This document shows positions 15,804 through 26,534 of a stretch of 32,931 bases of DNA, piece after piece. The notes below the pieces were generated by a model. That model was not told the DNA's origin. It saw only the letters and a program-made list of their open reading frames with translations, and did not search any database. The position numbers and the translations under genes are program-made. The DNA comes from an uncultured Clostridia bacterium. Its GTDB lineage: Bacteria; Bacillota; Clostridia; TANB77; CAG-508. Position 1 is the stretch's first letter, and each line of letters begins with the position of its first letter. The DNA lies in NCBI GenBank assembly GCA_944392085.1, contig CALXVN010000006.1, positions 1 to 32,931 of the forward strand, written 5' to 3'.

Positions 15804-18800
15804 ATGAGTAAAGTTTTAGAAAAAATAATAGCATTAATTTTAGTTGTAATTCTAGTAAGTGCAAACTTAATAATTCTTGGAGAATATACAATAGCATATG
15901 CTTTAAGTGATGAGGAATTAATTAAGCAAGACTCTAGTACAAATCACAAAAATATAGAGTTTAACTCATATTTTTATGGAGAAGTACATAATCAAGTTTT
16001 TGATATAGGAAGTGAGGATGCAAAAATATATCTAAAACTTAATGTTAAAGATGCAGGATATTTACAAAATGGAACTATAGAATTCCAAAATGCAAACTTT
16101 AAAATTAAAGATGGTGTAAAAAATGAAAATATCCAAAGTATAGATACTGAAAATAATAAAATAGTATTAAACAAAATAAATAATGGCTCAGATATTACAA
16201 TAGAACTTCCAATTGAAATATTAAAAAATGATAATGTATCATTAGATTATTTTAATAAAGAAACACTTACAAAATTTACAGGAGCTTATGTTGATGGTTC
16301 AGGTAAAGAAAAACAAATAGAAAAAGAAGTGACAAATAAACTTTCATGGAAGGGAAATGCTGAAGCAGAAGTAAAAGTTACTGCCAATAAATTTGTAACA
16401 TATGCAACAGATGAAAATTATGGGGTAATGTTACAAACTAAAATAAATTCTAATATAAAAGATTCTAGCCTTCCAATACATAATACTAACTTAGAAATTA
16501 CAGTACCAACAATAAATAATATAAAACCAACAACAATAAACGTTATAGCAACAACTACTATAGCAACAAATGGAAAAATAGATGGAATAGACTTTAATAA
16601 CAATAATTATTCTTACGACCAAGAAAATGGAAAAGTTACAATAAATGTATCAAATTTAGAAGATAGTATTTCCTGGGCAAAAAATGTTTCAGATGAATAT
16701 TTAGTAACATATTTATTTGAGGGACAAGATATATATAATTTTGCAAAAGAAAATGAAATAGAAAGTAGAGTAGAAACTAATGTAAATATTACAGTATATA
16801 ACAATGAAGAAAGTATAGTTAATTCTCAAGTTACAACACCAATTAATTATACAGAAGAAGAAGGAACACTAACAGATTTTGCATTAAATGTAACAGATAA
16901 AATAAGCAAAGGTTATATATATGCAAATTATGATGCAGAAGAAAAAAATGAAACAGAATATGTTGTAAATTATGTTGCAACAGTTAATAGTGCAAAATTA
17001 ACAACTTCATTAGAATTTAGACAAAGTTATGACAAATTTATAACTAACGATGATAAAGAGGGTTCCACAACAGTAGGAGAAAATAATTATTCATATAACA
17101 AAAAGGTTAGTGTATCACAAGCAGAATTTAATAAAATTCTAGGTGAAGATGGAACAATTACTATAAAAAATGAAAAAGACGAAGTTTTAGGAACTATAAA
17201 TAAAGAAACGAATTTAGAAAATGGAATTTATTCTTTAGATATAAGTGATAAAGATAGTAATAAGCTTGATATAGTTACATCAGCACCTATAACAGAAGGT
17301 CAATTAAAAATATATGTGTTAAAAGCTATAAAAGGAAATATAGATTATTCAAAAGACCAAATGAAAGATTTTACTAAGATGAAAATAGAATTTGAAGGAA
17401 AGACAAATACAACAACATATACTGCATGGAAAGAAATGAGTATGCAAGAACCTGTAACAAAGGCAGAACTATATGTAGAACCTCAAAATTTATCTACAAT
17501 AGTTAAAAATGAAAATGTTGAAATTAGAGTAGTACTAAATACTTCAAATACTGATTATGCATTATATAAAAATCCTACATTTGAAATAGAATTACCAAAG
17601 GAGATTACTACTGTAGAATTAAAAAGTACAGATTTATTATTAGATGAAGAATTAAAAATAAAATCTTCAGAAGTAATTGACAGTAATGGAAGAAAAGTTA
17701 TAAAAGTTGTATTAGAGGGAACCCAAACTAAATATTATGATAATACAACTCAAACAGAAATATCTAATGGCGCAAATATAGTAATAAAAGCAGATTTGAC
17801 ATTAGATAAATTTACATCAAACAAAAATGATACAATAAATATGAGTTACAAAAATGAAAATAGTGACTTATATGATGGTCAAGCTATTTTAGGAACAGAA
17901 GATGAAACAATTGGAAAAACAACAGCTCAAGTTAACATGGTAGCACCTTCTGGAGTTACAGCTACAAACAATATAAGTAATTACGCTGAAAACAGCTCAC
18001 CAGTAATTGCAATGTCTGATGAAGTTCAAGAAGTAAATATTCCAGTACATTCTTCTTCAAGGGAAATGACAATCGGTGGAACTATAATAAATAACTATAC
18101 AAATGATATTAGTAATGTAGTTATATTAGGAAGATTACCAGCCAAGGACAATAAAAATGTAGATACAAATGAAGCTTTAGGAAGTAATTTTAATATAACT
18201 CTATCTCAAAAAATATCTCTAACAGGAACAGAAAACGCAACAATATATTATTCAGAAAATGTAGATGCAACAAATGACATAGACTTAGGAACAAATGGAT
18301 GGACAACAGACCCTACAAATTTATCTAATGTAAAGAGCTATATGATTGTTCTTACAAATAATATGACAGCATCAGACAGAATAGAATTTTCATATAAAGC
18401 AATAATTCCAGAAAATTTAGAGTACGATAGTAGTAGTTATGAAATGTACAAAGTATTTTATACAAACAATTCAGCAGAAGCAGTAATAAATGAAAGTAAA
18501 GTTTCACCAATAATAGGTTTAAAAACAGGACAAGGACCAGAACTTAAAGTAACAATGACATCAAATGTAAAACAGGAAAATGGTGCAAATATAATAAGAC
18601 AAGGTTCAATGGTTAGATTCTGGGTAACTGTTGAAAACACTGGTAAATTAGATGCAGAAAATGTTAAATTAACTATAAATAAACCAGAGGAATTAGAAAT
18701 TTTACAATATGATGATTCTTATTCGGGATATGATATTATAGAAGAAAATAAAATTAATTTAAAAACAATAAAAGCAGGAGAAAGTACAACTTATAGTTTT

Positions 18801-20825
18801 GATTTACAATTAAAAGAAACTTTTGATATTTCAGAAGGTGTAGAAGCTAAAATATCAACAAGTGTTTCAGCAGAAAATATGAGTTATGTTGTAAATAGTG
18901 AACAATTAATTCTAAATTATGCTAATTCACTATTTACTATAATGAATAAACCAAGTGTTAGAGAAAATTATATATATACTATAGGAAATAAAGTAGAATA
19001 TGAAATAACAATACTAAATATTACAGAAGGAATAAAAAATTTCGAATTAAATATACCACTACCAAACGATTTGCAAGAATTAAATGCATATTGGAATAGT
19101 AAAAATGGCGAAGATAAAGAAGGAATAGAAATATCTGAAAATAAAATAACAGCAAAGAAAACAACTTTAGATATTGGAGAAAATAAATTTATTGTAACAT
19201 TTAGATTAGGTAAAAATACTCAAAACAAATTTTCTACACAGGTAAATGCAAAAGCAGAAATTAATATAGAAGGAGAAATTTTTGAAACAGGAATACATTA
19301 TTCTAATGAGAGATTTATAAATAAAGGAGATGCAGAATTATCAGGAAAACAATTAGAATTAGATGATGCATATATAAAAGAAGGAAAAGAATTTACTTAT
19401 AAATTTGAAATAAAGACAGCAGGAACCGGAAATCAGTATAATTTTATATTCGAAGACGTTTTGCCAGAAGGAATAGAATATGTTAGATCAAATATAGATG
19501 TAGTATATCCTGGACCAGCAGATAGTGAAGCAATAGATATTTCATATAAAGATAATATTGTTACAGGAAAAATAGATAGATTACAACCTAATGCAACTAT
19601 TAATATAGAGATTGTTGTAAAAGGTAAATTGAACTCTGAATCAGAAGATGAGAAGGAAGTAATAAATAAAGCAAGTGTTGTAACGAGCCAAGTAGAAAAA
19701 ATTGAACTTAATTCCGTAACAGCATATATTGAATATGACGAAACACAACATAAAGATCCAGAAGATCCAGAAAATCCATCTACTGGTGAAAATAAAAATA
19801 AGATAAGCGGTATTGCTTGGATAGATGCTAATCAGGATGGAAGACGAGATTTAGATGAGGAAGTTTTATCAGGAGTACAGGTAATGCTACTAAATAAAAC
19901 AAAAAATGAATTAGTAAAAAATTCTAACACAGGAAAAGAAGAAGTAATAATAACAGGAACCGATGGAAAATATACATTTAATAATGTAGAGAATGGAGAT
20001 TATATTGTTATATTCTTATATGATGCTTCTCAATATAGTGTAACAACATATAAAAAAGATGGTGTAGAACAAAGTGTAAATTCAGATGCAATAAGTATGA
20101 AAATTATATTAAATGGAGAGCAAAAAGAAGCAGGAGTAACAGACATAATTAATATTTCAAACGAAAATGTACGAAATATAGATATAGGGTTATATTTTGC
20201 AGAAAAATTTGATTTAAGAATTGATAAATATATAAGTAAAATAACATTAACAACACCTACTATAGGAACACAGGTAACTAATTTCAATAATTCAAAGTTG
20301 CAAAAAGTAGAAGTTTTAGACAAAAATATTAATCAAAGTAGTGTTGTAGTTGAATATAAAATAGTAGTAACAAATGAAGGAAGAGTTGCAGGATATGCTA
20401 AAAAATTAGTAGATTATTTACCAGATACAACTAAATTTGATGCAGAACTAAATACTGATTGGTATATGTCTAATGAAACTAATAGTGTATATAATGCAAG
20501 TTTAGCAAATGAAAAAATTGAGCCAGGTGAAAGCAAGGAAGTTTCATTAATTTTAAGTATGCAAATAACAAATTCTAATATAGGAAAAACTTTAACAAAT
20601 GTTGCAGAAATTTATGAAAGTTATAATGAACAAGGAATTTCAGATATTGATTCAACTGCAGGTAATAAAGTAAGTACAGAAGATGATTTATCAGAAGCAG
20701 AAATATTATTATCAATTGTAACTGGTAATACTGTAATTGTATATGTAATAATAGGATTAGTTACAATTTCAATAATAGGAGTTGGAATATATGAAATTAA
20801 AAAAAGAGTGCTTAACAAAAAATAA
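15804..20825 (+). CDS. Giant membrane-anchored surface protein with SdrD B-like domain (1673 aa)
   Basis: Exported protein. Signal segment at about 8-33, then a long array of beta-rich, DUF11-like/Ig-like repeats (about 40-1310) with patterns such as TVENTGKLDAENVKL and VVTNEGRVAGYAKKL. At about 1332-1465 lies a SdrD B-like domain (ISGIAWIDANQDGRRDLDEE, then GTDGKYTFNNVENGDYIVIF), a calcium-binding or isopeptide-type fold. Another DUF11-like domain follows, ending near DSTAGN (about 1616-1621). The C-terminus is a membrane helix (about 1644-1665) and a basic tail KKRVLNKK. No LPXTG sortase motif is seen, so it is probably held by the helix. It is cysteine-free by eye. Probably a stalk or scaffold at the cell surface, made with the next gene 21 bases downstream. 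Ligand unknown. Confidence 0.82.
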   Translation: MSKVLEKIIALILVVILVSANLIILGEYTIAYALSDEELIKQDSSTNHKNIEFNSYFYGEVHNQVFDIGSEDAKIYLKLNVKDAGYLQNGTIEFQNANFKIKDGVKNENIQSIDTENNKIVLNKINNGSDITIELPIEILKNDNVSLDYFNKETLTKFTGAYVDGSGKEKQIEKEVTNKLSWKGNAEAEVKVTANKFVTYATDENYGVMLQTKINSNIKDSSLPIHNTNLEITVPTINNIKPTTINVIATTTIATNGKIDGIDFNNNNYSYDQENGKVTINVSNLEDSISWAKNVSDEYLVTYLFEGQDIYNFAKENEIESRVETNVNITVYNNEESIVNSQVTTPINYTEEEGTLTDFALNVTDKISKGYIYANYDAEEKNETEYVVNYVATVNSAKLTTSLEFRQSYDKFITNDDKEGSTTVGENNYSYNKKVSVSQAEFNKILGEDGTITIKNEKDEVLGTINKETNLENGIYSLDISDKDSNKLDIVTSAPITEGQLKIYVLKAIKGNIDYSKDQMKDFTKMKIEFEGKTNTTTYTAWKEMSMQEPVTKAELYVEPQNLSTIVKNENVEIRVVLNTSNTDYALYKNPTFEIELPKEITTVELKSTDLLLDEELKIKSSEVIDSNGRKVIKVVLEGTQTKYYDNTTQTEISNGANIVIKADLTLDKFTSNKNDTINMSYKNENSDLYDGQAILGTEDETIGKTTAQVNMVAPSGVTATNNISNYAENSSPVIAMSDEVQEVNIPVHSSSREMTIGGTIINNYTNDISNVVILGRLPAKDNKNVDTNEALGSNFNITLSQKISLTGTENATIYYSENVDATNDIDLGTNGWTTDPTNLSNVKSYMIVLTNNMTASDRIEFSYKAIIPENLEYDSSSYEMYKVFYTNNSAEAVINESKVSPIIGLKTGQGPELKVTMTSNVKQENGANIIRQGSMVRFWVTVENTGKLDAENVKLTINKPEELEILQYDDSYSGYDIIEENKINLKTIKAGESTTYSFDLQLKETFDISEGVEAKISTSVSAENMSYVVNSEQLILNYANSLFTIMNKPSVRENYIYTIGNKVEYEITILNITEGIKNFELNIPLPNDLQELNAYWNSKNGEDKEGIEISENKITAKKTTLDIGENKFIVTFRLGKNTQNKFSTQVNAKAEINIEGEIFETGIHYSNERFINKGDAELSGKQLELDDAYIKEGKEFTYKFEIKTAGTGNQYNFIFEDVLPEGIEYVRSNIDVVYPGPADSEAIDISYKDNIVTGKIDRLQPNATINIEIVVKGKLNSESEDEKEVINKASVVTSQVEKIELNSVTAYIEYDETQHKDPEDPENPSTGENKNKISGIAWIDANQDGRRDLDEEVLSGVQVMLLNKTKNELVKNSNTGKEEVIITGTDGKYTFNNVENGDYIVIFLYDASQYSVTTYKKDGVEQSVNSDAISMKIILNGEQKEAGVTDIINISNENVRNIDIGLYFAEKFDLRIDKYISKITLTTPTIGTQVTNFNNSKLQKVEVLDKNINQSSVVVEYKIVVTNEGRVAGYAKKLVDYLPDTTKFDAELNTDWYMSNETNSVYNASLANEKIEPGESKEVSLILSMQITNSNIGKTLTNVAEIYESYNEQGISDIDSTAGNKVSTEDDLSEAEILLSIVTGNTVIVYVIIGLVTISIIGVGIYEIKKRVLNKK

Positions 20826-20845
20826 AAAAAGAAAGGAGGAGAAAA

Positions 20846-23800
20846 ATGAATAATACTAAAACAACAAATAACAAAATAATTTTAATACTACTTGCAGTAA
20901 TGTTAGTTATTTCGTTATTATATTCTTTATTAAAGTTAAAAACAAATATTGAAACAACAAATTTATCAGAAAAACTAAACTATGCAAGCGATGAAAAAAG
21001 ATTTGAAGGAGAACTAAAAGCCATTAGTTTATATGATGAGATTCAAGTAAGCAGTGGAGGCGGAGGAACAGGAACTTTATGGATGGGTATTGCAAAAGAA
21101 GATCTTGGAGAAACTGGACAGATATATTGCGTAGAACCTGGAACCAGCGTAATAGCTTCAGAAACAAGTGGTGGAATTAGAATAACAGCTAGTTATGCCG
21201 AAAGATATAGATCATATGAAGAATTATATGAACTTTTTCTAAAATCACATGGTACTTTTCAAGGTCCTTATTGCAAAGCTGAAGCATCAGATATTCCATA
21301 TTATCTTTCAACAAGTACAACATATTTTCATTGTAAAAATGAGCACTATACTGAAAATGATTCTTATACTGATAGAAATGGAATTGTATATGATAATTTA
21401 TATGATATAGCATTCCAATTATCTTGGAGAGAGTCAATGGATTTTGCAGTAGGTGATTGGACAAGAGTAAAACAATTAATGGTATGGGATTCAATTCTAT
21501 GCCAGAAGGATGGTTTTTCTTTAGAGGATAACGTAAGAGATGCAACAGCAGAAGAAAAAAGAGCAGTAAAAACCATAAAACTTTATTCAGGAAGATTTAT
21601 AAGTGCAGAAGCAGGAAATGAAGTATTTGGAAGCTTTAATCCTACAACTGAATATGGATATGTTCCAACAGGTTACCAAGGGGTAATGGAAAAAATAAAA
21701 GCAAATAATGATACAATAAAAAAAGAGAATGGAGCAACATTTAATTCAGATATAAATATTGATATTGACCAAAAGAACAAAACTGTGTTAATGGGACCTT
21801 TTTCAATAGATTATATTGATTGTAGAATAAGTGCAGGAGATATTTCAATTGGTGGAATATCAGATATGTATTTATATGATACAAAAGGAAATAAAATTAA
21901 TATTGATTATTTATGCTTTGATAAAGGAAATAATACTTTAGTAAAAGTTGAAGTGGATAATGAGCATAAATACAATAGTTTTTATAGCTATATAAAACCA
22001 GATGGACATGGTGCTAATTCAGGAGTAGAAAATCCAAATTACTTAGATTTCTGGAATTATGGAAAAATAGCACCATTACCAAATCAAGAATTTTATGTGC
22101 AATTTTCATATACAGATGAAATTCCTACTGGAGTAAAGTTACATGTGGATTTTCAATGGCTAGAATGTAAAGTAGAATTATGTTTTAGAGATGGAGTTAT
22201 ATATTATATTGATCAGACACATATGCATGGTGAAATTCATTGGCACGGAGGATATAAATGCCATAAAACTTGTAGTAAAAATAAATTAGATAGTTTAAGT
22301 GAGGCACCAGCACAAGGTCAAGTATACGTACTTTCAGCAGAAAGAATAATAAAAAAAGATAGTATAGAATTTGAGGGAAACGGAAAATATATTCCACTAT
22401 CAATGAAATTAGGTGGAAAGGTATTTGAAGAAGCAAATTCTGGAAAAGAAAATACTTGGAATGGTACTTTAGGTAGTGAAGATAGAGTTTTATCAAACAT
22501 AAAAGTTACGTTATATGAAGTAACTCAAAATGGTGGATTAAAATTAGCAAAACTAGCAACTCTAAAAGAAGAAAATCCAAATGTAACTCAAGCTGAAATT
22601 GATGATAAAAATGATTGGAGTAGAAGAATTAATCCTACTATAACAGATGAATATGGATATTATGAATTTAGAGGATTAAATTTAGCTAAGAAATATGTTG
22701 TAATGTATACATATAATGGACAAAACTATTTTGCAACACAATATTTATCAACTAATGGAGGAAGTCAAACAACATACAATTCTGTAGCAGACATGGTAAA
22801 AGCAGGAGCATATAGTACAGTAAATAATAATAGTTACTGGGAATTAACCTCAAAAGGAACCGAGTTAACAGGTGAAAGAACAGACTATATAAATAGATTT
22901 GCTGAAATTGGTTCAGAACCAAAAAGTTATATATCTAACAATAATTTGAAGTTAGGAAGTAATATTTTAACTAATGATAATGGAAAATGGTACAATATAA
23001 CATTTTCTGACTATGAATTAATGGGATATACTTTAACTTCAGATGGAAAATATGTACAAGATGCAAGTAAACAATTAATTGATGGATACTTATTTGATGA
23101 GAATGGATATTTACAATATGATGATCAAGGTAATGTAACAAGTAAGTGGCAAGAAGGAATAATAAGTAAAGCAATAAAAGATTTTATTAATAAATATAGA
23201 GCATACCCAACAGAAGACCAAATGAAAAATATAGTTTATACTCAAATAGCAGGTGGAGACAAAGAAATATGGCAAAAACTACAATTTATAGAAGATACAC
23301 AAATAAATGCTTATACTAAAAATCAATCTGCAAATAGCGTAAATAATTACGACCAATATCCAGTATATGATGAATTTTCGATACAAATAAAAAATGGAAA
23401 CAGGTATCCAAATAATAGTTACCAAAATGGAACATATAATGGAAACGTTACTACATATGGAAGTCATTATTTTAAATTTTATGCAACTTATGATAAATAT
23501 ATATATAATGGATTGCCAGCAGCAGGAACTTCTTGGAAATATCATATTGTAAAAGAAAGTGTAAATAAAGATGAAAAATATAACAATATCTATCCAGGTC
23601 AATTACAAATAAACTTAGGATTAGCTATAAGACAAGAAAGTGATGTAGCATTAAGAAAGGATTTATATAGAGCAGTTACACAAATAAATGGAAAGACCGA
23701 AGTATATAAATACAACAAGAGAAAAAATGAAGATACAGAGTTCTGGGAAATTCAGGCTAGAGTAAGTGATTATAATAATTATTATAATACCACATATAAT

Positions 23801-26323
23801 AGAGACCTATATAAATCAGATGTAAATTATGATGGACCAAGTACTAACGGAGGAAAAAATTTAGAAGTATATGTAACATATCAAATAATAGTAAGAAATC
23901 AATCACAATCAACACTAAATGAAATAATGGAAATAGTAGATTACTATGATAGAGATTATGATTTTATGAAAGATTTATCTTGGGTAACATTTGATAAGAA
24001 ATTTTATGAAGATCAATACTATGATATGATGCACTATACTAGAAATTGGAATGGAACCATAAAAAATGGATTAGATGCTAAGAGTAGTACAAATAGCAAG
24101 TATGGTAAAGTTACAGAGTATAATTTAGGTAATGGTTATCAAAATGTTTATATAGATGGACTTCAAGGACATAAATTACAAAGTGGAGAAAGTGCATATG
24201 TTTATTTAACATTTAAAGTAAAAGGCGAAGGAAAGAATATAACATTAGATAATGATAATTCTTTAAAATATAATTATGCAGAAATAAATGGATATAGAAC
24301 ATATTACAGAGATGGCACAGTTTTACCAAATTATGGCACAAAAGGACAAAATGATTTTACAGGATTAATAGATAGAGATTCTACAGCAGGTAACTTATCA
24401 TCAGATGATTTAGCACCAGAAAACGGAAGATACGAGCAAAACTTTGAAGATGATACAGATAGATCTAAAGGATTAAAAGTAGTAATTGATCCAAACTTAA
24501 AAAGAGAAGCAAATGGTATTGTATGGGAAGATGAAAGAACTCAGAATGTCAATGGTTCAATGGTCGGAGATGGTATAAGACAAAATAAAGAAATAGTTGT
24601 TCAAGGAGTTACAGTACAATTAATTGAAAAATGTACAAATGGCACAGAATATATTTGGCAAGAAGCAAAAACAAATTCTGATGGAGGATATAATTTTGCA
24701 GAATTTATACCAGGAGATTATGTTATAAGATTTAAATATGGAGATACTACAGATACAGCACTTCCAAAAGAAAATGGAGGAAAAAATGTAACTTCATATA
24801 ATGGTCAAGACTTTAAATCTACAACATATCAAATAGAAGTCAAAAATGGAAGTACATCTTCAAATATTAATCAAGATGAAGCAACAGACTCTTTAAATAG
24901 ATATTACGGTTATGTAAATACAGCAGGACAAAATGTTACAGGAACATATAATTATAATAAAAATACAGTAAGTTCAGAAAAAACTAATAATACTTATGGA
25001 TATAACATTAGTGAGGCAGATAAAGCAGGTGTAAATTACTCTGATGCAAAAGACTTATGGCAAGTAAATGGAAGAAATGACATAAAAGGTAGAGATGAAG
25101 TAATAAATTACAGCAAAGATAATGTTACAAACCATAAAGCAGAAGTGCTAGCATCACCATATAGTGGAGATTCAAGCTTGTATGATGAATTAATTGCAAA
25201 TACATATATGACAGCTGAAACAGGAATTATAGCAGTTGAATTTGAATATGATAGAATTCAAACGGACGGCTATGATGATGTAGAAAATGGAATTGCAACA
25301 GGTAACAATGACCAAAATGGAAATTATGTATTAGCAAATATAGACTTTGGATTAGTTGAAAGACCAAAAGCACAACTTGAAATAGACAAATCAGTAGCTA
25401 ATGTTAAGGTAACACTTGCAAATGGAAGCATATTATTTGATATAAATAAAGCTGCTAATAATGCTATTTGGAAAGACCATGAAGAATACAGTATAGATGA
25501 GAAAAAGAATAAAAACGGAATGTATGAAGAATACTATGGAAGTGATAGTAAACACAGATATGAATATAGAACAGAAATTGATAAGATTGTAGATAGAACT
25601 GATAGAGGTCTAATACAACTTACAATGGATGAAGAATTAATGCATGGTGCAACAATACAAATAACATATACTGTTAAAATTACAAATGTTGGTGAAATTG
25701 ACTATGTAGACGGAGTAAATAAGAACTTCTATTATCTAGGAAATTCTGCAGATACAACAGTTGTTACTACAACAGCAAATCAAGTTGTTGACTATGTACA
25801 AAACAATTTACAATTTGATGCTTCAAACAAAGTAAATAGTCAAGACAAATGGTCAGTAATAACAGCAGATAACTTGACTAGTGGAGATTTAGTAAATAGT
25901 AGATTACAAGAAAGCCTAACTAAATTTAATACTATAATTCAAACAGACAGTTTTGGAGATAAAGCATTAGTTCCTGATGATGGAAGTGATAAAGCTGAAA
26001 GTACTATAACAAAGACACTAATATTATCACAATTAATCACACCAGAAAATGAAGAAGATGACTTAACATACAGCAATATGGTTGAAATTGTTAAAACTTC
26101 AAATACAGTTGGTAGAAGAATGGCATATTCAGTAGTAGGAAATCAAGATCCACTAGCTGAAGAACCATCAGAAGTAGATACAAGCGCAGCAGAAAAAATA
26201 GTTATTCTACCACCATTTGGTGAAGTACGTATGTACTATATCTTAGGTGCAATCATAGCAGTCTTATTAATAGGAGGAATCGTATTAATAAAGAAAAAAG
26301 TGCTCAAAGGCAAAAATAAATAG
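20846..26323 (+). CDS. Giant surface adhesin with probable thioester domain and SdrD B-like domains (1825 aa)
   Basis: Exported protein. N-terminal hydrophobic signal/anchor (about 11-30), a Gly-rich spacer, then a head of about 70-330 with YC95VEPG and VKQ210LMVW. The Cys and Gln are placed as in thioester adhesin domains (TED), whose Cys-Gln bond captures host surface amines. A His/Cys cluster lies at 459-476. SdrD B-like domains follow at about 520-650 (GGKVFEEANSGK onward) and about 1220-1330 (NGIVWEDERTQNVNGS onward). The middle is Tyr/Asn-rich. DSTAGN at about 1178 is shared with the upstream protein. The C-terminus has ILPPFGE, a membrane helix (about 1796-1815) and KKKVLKGKNK. Ribosome site AAAGGAGGAG. 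Second gene of the operon, followed by a terminator. Strong as a surface adhesin, moderate for the thioester. Confidence 0.82.
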   Translation: MNNTKTTNNKIILILLAVMLVISLLYSLLKLKTNIETTNLSEKLNYASDEKRFEGELKAISLYDEIQVSSGGGGTGTLWMGIAKEDLGETGQIYCVEPGTSVIASETSGGIRITASYAERYRSYEELYELFLKSHGTFQGPYCKAEASDIPYYLSTSTTYFHCKNEHYTENDSYTDRNGIVYDNLYDIAFQLSWRESMDFAVGDWTRVKQLMVWDSILCQKDGFSLEDNVRDATAEEKRAVKTIKLYSGRFISAEAGNEVFGSFNPTTEYGYVPTGYQGVMEKIKANNDTIKKENGATFNSDINIDIDQKNKTVLMGPFSIDYIDCRISAGDISIGGISDMYLYDTKGNKINIDYLCFDKGNNTLVKVEVDNEHKYNSFYSYIKPDGHGANSGVENPNYLDFWNYGKIAPLPNQEFYVQFSYTDEIPTGVKLHVDFQWLECKVELCFRDGVIYYIDQTHMHGEIHWHGGYKCHKTCSKNKLDSLSEAPAQGQVYVLSAERIIKKDSIEFEGNGKYIPLSMKLGGKVFEEANSGKENTWNGTLGSEDRVLSNIKVTLYEVTQNGGLKLAKLATLKEENPNVTQAEIDDKNDWSRRINPTITDEYGYYEFRGLNLAKKYVVMYTYNGQNYFATQYLSTNGGSQTTYNSVADMVKAGAYSTVNNNSYWELTSKGTELTGERTDYINRFAEIGSEPKSYISNNNLKLGSNILTNDNGKWYNITFSDYELMGYTLTSDGKYVQDASKQLIDGYLFDENGYLQYDDQGNVTSKWQEGIISKAIKDFINKYRAYPTEDQMKNIVYTQIAGGDKEIWQKLQFIEDTQINAYTKNQSANSVNNYDQYPVYDEFSIQIKNGNRYPNNSYQNGTYNGNVTTYGSHYFKFYATYDKYIYNGLPAAGTSWKYHIVKESVNKDEKYNNIYPGQLQINLGLAIRQESDVALRKDLYRAVTQINGKTEVYKYNKRKNEDTEFWEIQARVSDYNNYYNTTYNRDLYKSDVNYDGPSTNGGKNLEVYVTYQIIVRNQSQSTLNEIMEIVDYYDRDYDFMKDLSWVTFDKKFYEDQYYDMMHYTRNWNGTIKNGLDAKSSTNSKYGKVTEYNLGNGYQNVYIDGLQGHKLQSGESAYVYLTFKVKGEGKNITLDNDNSLKYNYAEINGYRTYYRDGTVLPNYGTKGQNDFTGLIDRDSTAGNLSSDDLAPENGRYEQNFEDDTDRSKGLKVVIDPNLKREANGIVWEDERTQNVNGSMVGDGIRQNKEIVVQGVTVQLIEKCTNGTEYIWQEAKTNSDGGYNFAEFIPGDYVIRFKYGDTTDTALPKENGGKNVTSYNGQDFKSTTYQIEVKNGSTSSNINQDEATDSLNRYYGYVNTAGQNVTGTYNYNKNTVSSEKTNNTYGYNISEADKAGVNYSDAKDLWQVNGRNDIKGRDEVINYSKDNVTNHKAEVLASPYSGDSSLYDELIANTYMTAETGIIAVEFEYDRIQTDGYDDVENGIATGNNDQNGNYVLANIDFGLVERPKAQLEIDKSVANVKVTLANGSILFDINKAANNAIWKDHEEYSIDEKKNKNGMYEEYYGSDSKHRYEYRTEIDKIVDRTDRGLIQLTMDEELMHGATIQITYTVKITNVGEIDYVDGVNKNFYYLGNSADTTVVTTTANQVVDYVQNNLQFDASNKVNSQDKWSVITADNLTSGDLVNSRLQESLTKFNTIIQTDSFGDKALVPDDGSDKAESTITKTLILSQLITPENEEDDLTYSNMVEIVKTSNTVGRRMAYSVVGNQDPLAEEPSEVDTSAAEKIVILPPFGEVRMYYILGAIIAVLLIGGIVLIKKKVLKGKNK

Positions 26324-26331
26324 GCTATATA

Positions 26332-26370
26332 TAAAAATGAAGATATTTGAAAAAATATCTTCATTTTTAC
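26332..26370 (+). terminator. Intrinsic terminator of the surface-protein operon
   Basis: Stem AAAAATGAAGATATT / AATATCTTCATTTTT around TGAAAA, with the T-run forming the 3' arm. Lies about ten bases past the adhesin stop. Confidence 0.85.
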
Positions 26371-26387
26371 ATTTTAGTGACAAATTA

Positions 26388-26416
26388 TTGAAAAAAACTT
26401 GATTTTGCGATAAAAT
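26388..26416 (+). promoter_or_regulatory. Possible upstream sigma-A promoter for spoIIE
   Basis: TTGAAA (26388-26393), a 17-base spacer, TAAAAT (26411-26416). It would give a leader of about 200 bases. A TTTGTCAC sequence (reverse strand, about 26376-26384) lies just upstream and resembles a Spo0A box. Confidence 0.4.
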
Positions 26417-26501
26417 TATATACGTAAATTGTACAAAAAGAAAAAATATATTAATAACACATCACATTTTGTAAAAAACTTTTTTATATTATGGATTAAA
26501 T

Positions 26502-26534
26502 GTGACAAAAAAATATTTTTATTTGAACTATAAT
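26502..26534 (+). promoter_or_regulatory. Candidate Spo0A-type spoIIE promoter with 21-base spacing
   Basis: GTGACA (26502-26507), a 21-base spacer and TATAAT (26529-26534). The wide spacing matches the unusual sigma-A promoters of Bacillus spoIIE and spoIIG, which need phosphorylated Spo0A. The -35 region overlaps TTTGTCACA on the reverse strand (one mismatch from TTTGTCRAA), and TTTGTAAAA lies near 26468. Confidence 0.45.
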
